Source of the DNA: Campylobacter jejuni
GTDB taxonomy: Bacteria > Campylobacterota > Campylobacteria > Campylobacterales > Campylobacteraceae
Length of the DNA: 41,515 nt
Assembly: GCF_002179635.1 (NCBI RefSeq)
Contig: NZ_NFOE01000110.1
Span: 1-41,515, forward strand
Direction: 5' to 3'
Shown: piece by piece, positions 35,989 to 41,515 of the stretch
How the letters are laid out: each line of letters starts with the position of its first letter
Position numbering within the stretch: position 1 is the first letter of the stretch
Made by a program: the position numbers and the translations under genes
The notes under the pieces: model-generated
What the model was told of the DNA's origin: nothing
Database searches by the model: none
The model's input: the letters and a program-made list of their open reading frames with translations, nothing else

Positions 35989-37353
35989 TTATTTGTTTTT
36001 GATAATTTCTTCCAAGCTCAAAGCACCATCTAATAAAGTTTGCTCATCATAAGCTTTACATATAAGTTGAGCAGAAATATTAAGTCCATTTTCATTTTTT
36101 CCTACAGGCACGCTAATGCCACCAAGTCCTGCTAAATTCACTGAAATAGTAAATACATCTTCTAAATACATTTGCACCGGAGTTTTGATATCATTAAGGC
36201 CAAAAGCAACACTTGGAGCAACTGGCATAAAAATCAAATCACAATCATTTAAAATTTCTTCATATTTTTGCTTGATAAATCTTCTAGCCTTTTGTGCTTT
36301 GATATAGTATGCATCATAATAGCCACTACTTAAAACAAAGGTTCCTAGTAAAATTCTTCTTTTTACTTCCTCTCCAAAGCCCTCACTTCTACTATTTACA
36401 TACATTTGGCTAAGATTGTCACATTTTTCACTTCTTCTACCATATCTTACACCATCATAACGGCTTAAATTTGCACTTGCCTCAGCTGCTGCTATGATAT
36501 AATAAGCCGCAACATCAAATGTAGAATCCATTAAGTCTTTATAAACAATCTCATGGCCATTTGCTTTTAACATATCTATGGTTTTTAATAAGGCTTGTTT
36601 TACATCATCATTAGTTTGCTCTACATAGTTTTTAATCACAGCTATTTTTAGCTTTTTATTTGCATTTAGTTTTGGCGCGGTTGGTTCAAAAGCTATGTTT
36701 GCGCTTGTGCTATCTTTTTCATCATAACCTGCAATAGCATCATATAAAATCGCAGCATCTTCAACATTTTGCGTTAAAACTCCGATTTGATCAAGACTTG
36801 AAGAATACGCTGCTAAACCATACCTACTAACTCTTCCATAACTTGGCTTAAACCCAACACAACCACAAAATGCAGCAGGCTGTCTTACCGAACCACCTGT
36901 ATCCGAACCCAAACTTGCCAAAGCTATCCCCGCAGCAACTGCGGCAGCACTCCCCCCACTACTTCCACCTGGGACTTTAGCATTATCAAGTGGGTTTAAA
37001 GTCTTACCATAAAAAGAAGTCGCACTCGTACTTCCCATAGCAAACTCATCCATATTACATCTTCCAAATGGAGCAAAATTATTTTTACGTAAATTTATAA
37101 TAGCACTTGCATCATAAGGAGCCACATAGCCTTGTAAAATTTTAGAACCACAAGTTAATTCCCAATCCTTTACACTAATATTATCTTTTATAGCTACTGG
37201 TACACCTGCACCTGAAGTGCTTAAGTCTTTATTTAAAAACTGCTCTACATAAGCACCCAAATGCTTTTGCTGATGTGCTTTTTCATTTAATTCTTTTTTT
37301 AAATTTTCTAATTCTTCATTTGAAAATTTCAAAGCTTCTTTTAAAGTTACCAT
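35989..37353 (-). CDS. gatA: Aspartyl/glutamyl-tRNA amidotransferase subunit A
   Basis: GatA releases ammonia from glutamine so that GatB can amidate Glu-tRNA(Gln) and Asp-tRNA(Asn). The 454-residue amidase-signature protein has the Ser-cisSer-Lys triad: K56 (VAIKDNI), S131 ([11 protein letters not shown]) and S155 ([12 protein letters not shown]), with the same spacing as in other GatA proteins. gatB and gatC are not in the window. Its start shares one base with the stop of the 35-residue peptide gene upstream. Confidence 0.97.
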   Translation of the reverse strand: MVTLKEALKFSNEELENLKKELNEKAHQQKHLGAYVEQFLNKDLSTSGAGVPVAIKDNISVKDWELTCGSKILQGYVAPYDASAIINLRKNNFAPFGRCNMDEFAMGSTSATSFYGKTLNPLDNAKVPGGSSGGSAAAVAAGIALASLGSDTGGSVRQPAAFCGCVGFKPSYGRVSRYGLAAYSSSLDQIGVLTQNVEDAAILYDAIAGYDEKDSTSANIAFEPTAPKLNANKKLKIAVIKNYVEQTNDDVKQALLKTIDMLKANGHEIVYKDLMDSTFDVAAYYIIAAAEASANLSRYDGVRYGRRSEKCDNLSQMYVNSRSEGFGEEVKRRILLGTFVLSSGYYDAYYIKAQKARRFIKQKYEEILNDCDLIFMPVAPSVAFGLNDIKTPVQMYLEDVFTISVNLAGLGGISVPVGKNENGLNISAQLICKAYDEQTLLDGALSLEEIIKNK

Positions 37354-37460
37354 TATTTATCCTTAAATTTTTTAACCAAATAAAACAAAAAAAGCGTGAT
37401 AAATAAAAAGCCTAATAAAGTAATCACTACCACGCTAAAAGGTAAAGCTTGCTCAAACAT
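37353..37460 (-). CDS. 35-residue membrane peptide between ileS and gatA
   Basis: A short gene starting at ATG 37460, encoding [19 protein letters not shown] and then [16 protein letters not shown]. Residues about 8-28 form a single membrane helix with a positively charged tail, suggesting the C terminus lies in the cytoplasm. It overlaps the ileS end by 8 nt and gatA by 1 nt (TAATG), so its frame and both boundaries look selected. A small hydrophobic protein is annotated at this place in C. jejuni (from memory). The function is unknown. Confidence 0.75.
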   Translation of the reverse strand: MFEQALPFSVVVITLLGFLFITLFLFYLVKKFKDK

Positions 37461-40218
37461 TTTTTGCTTTTTCCACGCTATTACATCTTGGACATAAGCA
37501 TTCTTCTTCTTTTGCTAAAAATTTCCAACATCTTGGACACTTGTGTAACGAAGAACGCACGATTTTAAAACTATGATCATCTATTTTAAACTCACTCAAA
37601 GCTTCTTTTTCATCTAAGCTTTCTACCGAGCTTACCATAAACCAATCAGCTACTTCTTCAATATCTTCACTCAAAAGCTCATTTGCGCTTGTTTGCAAAC
37701 TTAACTCTAAAGTTGATTTGATGATTTTATCTTTTTTTAACACATCAACAAGCTCAAAGAATTTTTCTCTTGATTTTATAAATAATTCATCTTCTATTTT
37801 ATACTCATAATCAAACCCATTTTTCAACACCAAATCAAACACATCTTTAGCATTTTCTTTAATAGCCACATTTGCATGCTCTAATGCTTCATCTATGGTA
37901 TAAGTTAAACTTGGAGCTAAAAGCGTGAAAAGTTTTCTAGCTATTAACACCATAGCACTTTGTGCACTTACTCTTTTTGCATCATCTTTTGCATTACAAT
38001 ATAATCTATCTTTGCACACATCTAAGTAAATTCCACTTAAATCCGCACTTAAAAAATTTAAAAGTACACTAAAACCTTTTGCAAATTCATATTTTTCAAA
38101 AGCAGCTTCACATGCTTCAAAAGCAACTTTTGCACGCATTAAAATCCACTTATCTAAAAGTGTAAAATTTTTTGTTTCTAAAAATTCCATATCATTAGTA
38201 TTTGCAAGTAAAAATCTTATAGTATTTCTTATCTTTCTATACTGCTCACTTACTTGTTTTAAGATCTTGTCTGAAATTTTTAAATCCGTTGAATAATCAC
38301 TAAGCATTATCCAAAGTCTTAAAATTTCTACCCCATAATTTTTAGCTACATTTTGAGGTAAAATCACATTACCCTTAGATTTACTCATTTTTTGACCCTT
38401 TTCATCTACGGTAAAACCATGAGTAAGTATGTTTTTATATGGAGTTTTATGATTGATCGCAGTGGAAATTAAAAGTGAGCTTTGAAACCACCCACGGTGC
38501 TGGTCACTTCCTTCAAGATACATTGAAGCTTGATATTCTCCTGCATCATATCTTGCTGAGTTTAATACTGCTTCCCAAGTACTACCACTATCAAACCAAA
38601 CATCTAAAATATCATAAACTTTTTCTAAATTATTTGGATCATATTTGCTATTTGGCGGTAATAAATCTTTTATTTCCAAATCCCACCACGCATCAGCTCC
38701 ATTTGCTTCAAAAATTCCCACCAAATGATCTAAAACATCATCATCAAAAATCACTTCTTTGGTGCTTTTATCTCTAAAAAATGCAATAGGCACACCCCAG
38801 TCTCTTTGTCTTGATATACACCAATCAGGACGATTTTCTATCATGGAACTAAGTCTTTTCACCCCACTTTCTGGGTAAAATTTCACATTATTTAACTGCT
38901 CTAGCGCTAGCTCTCTTAAAGATTTTCCATCTAACTTTTTCTCATCCATTAAGATAAACCATTGTTTTGTAGCTCTATAAATAACCGGTTTATGCGTTCT
39001 CCAGCAAAATGGATAAGAATGTGTAAATTTAGAACTTTCAAGCAAAGCTTCGCCAAGTAATTCTAAAATACGCTCATTTGCTTTAAAAATATGAAGTCCT
39101 ATAAACTCGCTTAATAAATGCTCTGGTAAAAGTCCTTTAGCCCTTAGTGTTTCATCATAACAGCCACCATCATCTACAGGCATAATCACTTCAATGCCAT
39201 ATTTTAAGCACACATAATAATCATCCTCACCATGTCCTGGCGCAGTATGCACAAGCCCTGTACCACCTTCCATTAAAACATGATCGCCTAAAATAAGAGT
39301 GGATTTTCTTTGATTGAGTGGATTAATAGCACTTAAATTTTCAAATTCAAAACCTAAAAGTTCTTTTTGAATTTTTCCTTGAGTGAAGTTTTTATTGATC
39401 ATATTTTCAAGCAAGGCTTTAGCAAAAATATAACCTTCTTCAGTGATAACATATTTTTCATTTGGATTTAAAGATATAGCTTGATTTGCCGGTAAAGTCC
39501 AAGGTGTGGTAGTCCAAATCACTGCTTTTGCTTTTTCAACTCCTAATTTTTCAAGGGAAGTTTTATCAAGCTCAAATGCTACAAAAATAGAATAATCTTC
39601 TTTATCTTCATACTCTACTTCAGCTTCTGCTAACGCACTCTTAGCAGCCCAGCTCCAAAAAACAGGCTTACTTCTTTCTAGCAAAAGTCCTTTTTTAGCA
39701 ATTTTACATAAAGCTTTGTAAATATCGGCTTCAAAAGCATTTTTCATAGTCAAGTATGGCTCATCCCAATCAGCAATCACACCCAAAGACTTAAATTCAT
39801 CTCTTTGGATATTTACAAATTCTCTCGCATGCTCTCTACAAAACTCACGAATTTCTTTTTTGCTTAAACTTTGCTTTTTATCTTTAAGCTTAACTTCTAC
39901 TTGCTGCTCTATCGGCAAACCATGACAATCCCAACCCGGAGTAAAACGCACTTTTTTACCTTGAAAATAATGCATTTTGATGATGATATCTTTTAAAATT
40001 TTATTTAAAGCATGGCCAATATGCAAATGTCCATTAGCATAAGGAGGGCCATCATGCAGAGTAAAACTCTCACTTACCCCTTGTCTTTTTTGTTTCATTT
40101 TCTCATAAGCATAGTTGTTTTCAAACCACTTGCTAAAACGCTTAGGCTCAAGCTCTGCTAAATTTGCACGCATTGCAAAAGTCGTATTTGGAAGCAATAG
40201 CGTATCTTTATAATCCAT
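37453..40218 (-). CDS. ileS: Isoleucyl-tRNA synthetase
   Basis: IleS charges tRNA(Ile). From ATG 40218 the protein is 921 residues, with H66-I-G-H69 ([10 protein letters not shown]), the KMSKS loop ([10 protein letters not shown], about 590-600), an editing domain ([27 protein letters not shown]) and a C-terminal zinc cluster of cysteines C894, C897, C909 and C912. A GTG 9 nt upstream would add three residues. The ATG is preferred because AAGGTGGG then sits at normal ribosome-site distance and the GTG falls inside it. The intact zinc site indicates the eubacterial, mupirocin-sensitive type by architecture, not tested. Confidence 0.97.
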   Translation of the reverse strand: MDYKDTLLLPNTTFAMRANLAELEPKRFSKWFENNYAYEKMKQKRQGVSESFTLHDGPPYANGHLHIGHALNKILKDIIIKMHYFQGKKVRFTPGWDCHGLPIEQQVEVKLKDKKQSLSKKEIREFCREHAREFVNIQRDEFKSLGVIADWDEPYLTMKNAFEADIYKALCKIAKKGLLLERSKPVFWSWAAKSALAEAEVEYEDKEDYSIFVAFELDKTSLEKLGVEKAKAVIWTTTPWTLPANQAISLNPNEKYVITEEGYIFAKALLENMINKNFTQGKIQKELLGFEFENLSAINPLNQRKSTLILGDHVLMEGGTGLVHTAPGHGEDDYYVCLKYGIEVIMPVDDGGCYDETLRAKGLLPEHLLSEFIGLHIFKANERILELLGEALLESSKFTHSYPFCWRTHKPVIYRATKQWFILMDEKKLDGKSLRELALEQLNNVKFYPESGVKRLSSMIENRPDWCISRQRDWGVPIAFFRDKSTKEVIFDDDVLDHLVGIFEANGADAWWDLEIKDLLPPNSKYDPNNLEKVYDILDVWFDSGSTWEAVLNSARYDAGEYQASMYLEGSDQHRGWFQSSLLISTAINHKTPYKNILTHGFTVDEKGQKMSKSKGNVILPQNVAKNYGVEILRLWIMLSDYSTDLKISDKILKQVSEQYRKIRNTIRFLLANTNDMEFLETKNFTLLDKWILMRAKVAFEACEAAFEKYEFAKGFSVLLNFLSADLSGIYLDVCKDRLYCNAKDDAKRVSAQSAMVLIARKLFTLLAPSLTYTIDEALEHANVAIKENAKDVFDLVLKNGFDYEYKIEDELFIKSREKFFELVDVLKKDKIIKSTLELSLQTSANELLSEDIEEVADWFMVSSVESLDEKEALSEFKIDDHSFKIVRSSLHKCPRCWKFLAKEEECLCPRCNSVEKAKNV

Positions 40219-40251
40219 ATAACCCACCTTGAAAAATTTAAAAATAGTAAA

Positions 40252-40257
40252 TTCTAC
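40252..40257 (-). promoter_or_regulatory. Probable ileS promoter -10
   Basis: TAGAAT on the minus strand, 34 nt before the ileS ATG, in the 101-bp gap between ileS and the divergent CinA-family gene. There is no TG extension. No T-box leader is expected or seen in this short gap. Confidence 0.45.
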
Positions 40258-40288
40258 TTAAAATACTTTTAATTTGCACTTATTTTTT

Positions 40289-40297
40289 TGTTATAAT
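40289..40297 (+). promoter_or_regulatory. Promoter of the CinA-family gene, extended -10
   Basis: TGTTATAAT is an exact TGn-TATAAT, 23 nt before the ATG at 40320. A run of T precedes it, as in many Campylobacter promoters. AAAAAGGAAAA is the ribosome site. Confidence 0.75.
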
Positions 40298-40319
40298 CGC
40301 AAGAAAAAAAAGGAAAACC

Positions 40320-41411
40320 ATGAAACATCTTATCATCATTATAGGTAGTGAAATTATTATCAATGAAAATTATATGCATTATATACAAGAAGAATACAAA
40401 AAGCAGTTTTTAGAACTTCATGAGCTAAAATTTATAAACAAACCCGATAAAGAGCTTCCTTTTTTACTTGAAAAACTTTCTAAAGAATATAACTATATAA
40501 CCATTTTTAGCATTAGCGAATACTATACAACCATAGCTAAAATCATAGCAACCTTAAATGATGATGTTTTAATATTAGAAAATGACACCTTAGTGCCTTC
40601 AAAAGCTTTGCGTGAAAAAAATTCCTTTTTAAGTTCTTTTGAGCAATGTCATATTAATTTATTAAACATAAATATAGAGCAAAAATTGCCTTTAATTTTA
40701 CAAAATCCTGAACTTGACTATGCCTATTTTTGTCTTTTAGATATAGATGAAACGAGTGCAAATATCTTACTTAGTACACTTACTACTTCTTTTGAAATTC
40801 AAACTAGCTCAAGTGCATTATTAGATAATCTCATTTGCATTAGAGCAAGCGCTAGTCAGTATGGAAAACTAGAAGGCTTTTTAAAAGGAGTTTTTAAACT
40901 TTTTACAGGCAAAGTATTTTTAGGAAATGATCCTATTAAATTTATAGCTAAAAAACTTTTGGAAAAAAACTTAAAAATTTCCTTTGCAGAAAGTTGCACG
41001 GCTGGACTTTGTGCTTCAAAGTTTGCTGAAAATTCAGGAATTTCTAGTGTATTTGAGGGTTCTTTGATCACTTATTCTAATCGTTTGAAAAATTCTTGGC
41101 TTGGGGTAAGTAATGATACCTTAGAAAGTGTTGGAGAATACTCTGATCGTTGTATTTATTTTATGCTAAAAGGGATTTTTAAAACTACAAATTGTGATTT
41201 TGCTTTAGCACTTAGTGGAGTGGCTGGAGAAGAAAATGATAAAAACACCAAAGCAGGCACCATCTACATAGGAGCTATGTATAAAGATGGAACCTTTTTA
41301 CAAGAATGCATTCACATACAAGGCAATAGAAACTACACAAGAGAGCAAGCTAGTTTGGCTGCATATTGTTTAATGCTTAGATTAAAACCTGAAATTTTCT
41401 TTGGTGTTTAA
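40320..41411 (+). CDS. CinA-family protein (C-terminal NMN deamidase-like domain)
   Basis: The 363-residue protein has a C-terminal CinA domain from about residue 208: FAESCTAGLCASKFAENSG, VFEGSLITYSNRLK and ALSGVAGEENDKNTKAGTIYIG. That domain hydrolyses nicotinamide mononucleotide to nicotinate mononucleotide (PncC), part of NAD recycling. The N-terminal half does not show the conserved MoCF_biosynth motifs of classical CinA, so it may be a degenerate or different domain. It is divergent from ileS, as in C. jejuni (Cj1062 from memory). The DNA-damage link of the name CinA does not necessarily apply. Confidence 0.85.
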   Translation: MKHLIIIIGSEIIINENYMHYIQEEYKKQFLELHELKFINKPDKELPFLLEKLSKEYNYITIFSISEYYTTIAKIIATLNDDVLILENDTLVPSKALREKNSFLSSFEQCHINLLNINIEQKLPLILQNPELDYAYFCLLDIDETSANILLSTLTTSFEIQTSSSALLDNLICIRASASQYGKLEGFLKGVFKLFTGKVFLGNDPIKFIAKKLLEKNLKISFAESCTAGLCASKFAENSGISSVFEGSLITYSNRLKNSWLGVSNDTLESVGEYSDRCIYFMLKGIFKTTNCDFALALSGVAGEENDKNTKAGTIYIGAMYKDGTFLQECIHIQGNRNYTREQASLAAYCLMLRLKPEIFFGV

Positions 41412-41421
41412 TTATAAAAGC

Positions 41422-41441
41422 GGTGTAGTTAAAAATACACC
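41422..41441 (-). terminator. Possible weak terminator hairpin
   Basis: A 6-bp stem GGTGTA (41422-41427) with TACACC (41436-41441) and an 8-nt loop, located at the end of the minus-strand partial gene. A GCTTTTATAA tail follows on that strand. The stem is short, so confidence is low. Confidence 0.35.
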
Positions 41442-41515
41442 CCACCACTTAAATATAATTTCATTCTATGTTCATCATCGTATTTGTATTGATGTAATGC
41501 TCTAGCTGCATCAAG
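41429..41515 (-). CDS. C-terminal end of a probable outer-membrane beta-barrel protein (partial)
   Basis: The open frame enters from the right edge and stops at TAA 41431-41429. The last residues, HRMKLYLSGGVYF, end in a strand pattern with a terminal phenylalanine, the signal used for outer-membrane beta-barrel assembly. The preceding AARALHQYKYDDEH is polar. It could be an autotransporter or a porin-like protein; 28 residues do not allow a choice. Confidence 0.55.
   Translation of the reverse strand, partial: LDAARALHQYKYDDEHRMKLYLSGGVYF

Noticed and set aside
38475-38777. Plus-strand open frame of 100 residues within ileS
   Set aside because: It is a shadow of ileS on the opposite strand, with low-complexity composition and no ribosome site.
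1-41515. tRNA, rRNA, CRISPR array, insertion sequence or prophage
   Set aside because: None seen. Genes are nearly continuous, the largest gap between genes is about 200 bp (15622-15827), and no stretch over 300 bp lacks a gene.

Overview
The window is A+T-rich (roughly 70% A+T), densely packed chromosomal DNA from a Campylobacter species. The assignment rests on recognisable Campylobacter gene sets: mapA, flgP/flgQ, pgp2 next to alr, the hemB/ribA/rsmG divergent pair, the thiS-F-G-H cluster beside dapE, and extended -10 promoters (TGnTATAAT) mostly without -35 boxes. From memory, the gene order matches blocks of the C. jejuni chromosome joined differently, with some losses and insertions. 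That fits a relative such as the C. lari group better than C. jejuni itself, but the species is not proven here. No rRNA, tRNA, CRISPR array, prophage or insertion sequence was seen.

Layout. 1-5761: the tail of an unknown gene, a hypothetical gene with rsmG and ribA on the minus strand, then a plus-strand operon hemB-DUF2603-hemN-FeS oxidoreductase. 5752-7977: small membrane protein, alr and pgp2 (minus). 8101-9527: a copper cassette, PCu(A)C-unknown-Sco1 (plus). 9538-15621: a LolC/E-type permease, flgQ, flgP, gyrA, a ComF-type phosphoribosyltransferase and mapA (minus). 15828-17189: a DASS-family anion transporter (plus). 17194-40218: a 23-kb run of tightly packed minus-strand genes, in transcription order ileS, a 35-residue membrane peptide, gatA, guaB, xseB, a nitrilase-family hydrolase, a sulfatase/LtaS-like enzyme, murC, a small membrane protein, mutS2, a sirtuin, a LysE exporter, dapE, a restriction-modification (RM) operon, then thiS, thiF, thiG, thiH and tenI/thiE. 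40320-41411: a CinA-family gene (plus). 41429-41515: the end of a probable outer-membrane beta-barrel gene.

The main points of interest are these. (1) The sulfatase/LtaS-like gene is split by a G9 tract; a tract of G8 restores one uninterrupted 656-residue frame, so it looks like a phase-variable surface-modification gene in the OFF state. (2) An RM operon sits between dapE and thiS, coupled to both sides. It encodes a PD-(D/E)XK nuclease fused to an N6-adenine methylase, a two-domain specificity subunit, and no separate translocating HsdR. (3) Between those two RM genes lies an AlbA_2 (Schlafen-like) gene broken by two offsetting homopolymer indels. (4) A perfect GG-N10-GC sigma-54 element lies just upstream of flgP. 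(5) ThiF carries an N-terminal domain resembling ThiS. (6) Three converging gene pairs end inside perfect hairpins that hold both stop codons.

Gene cooperation: hemB/hemN serve haem synthesis; PCu(A)C/Sco1 probably deliver copper to cytochrome oxidase; alr, murC and pgp2 build and trim peptidoglycan; flgP/flgQ build the flagellar basal disk; thiS-F-G-H make the thiazole of thiamine.
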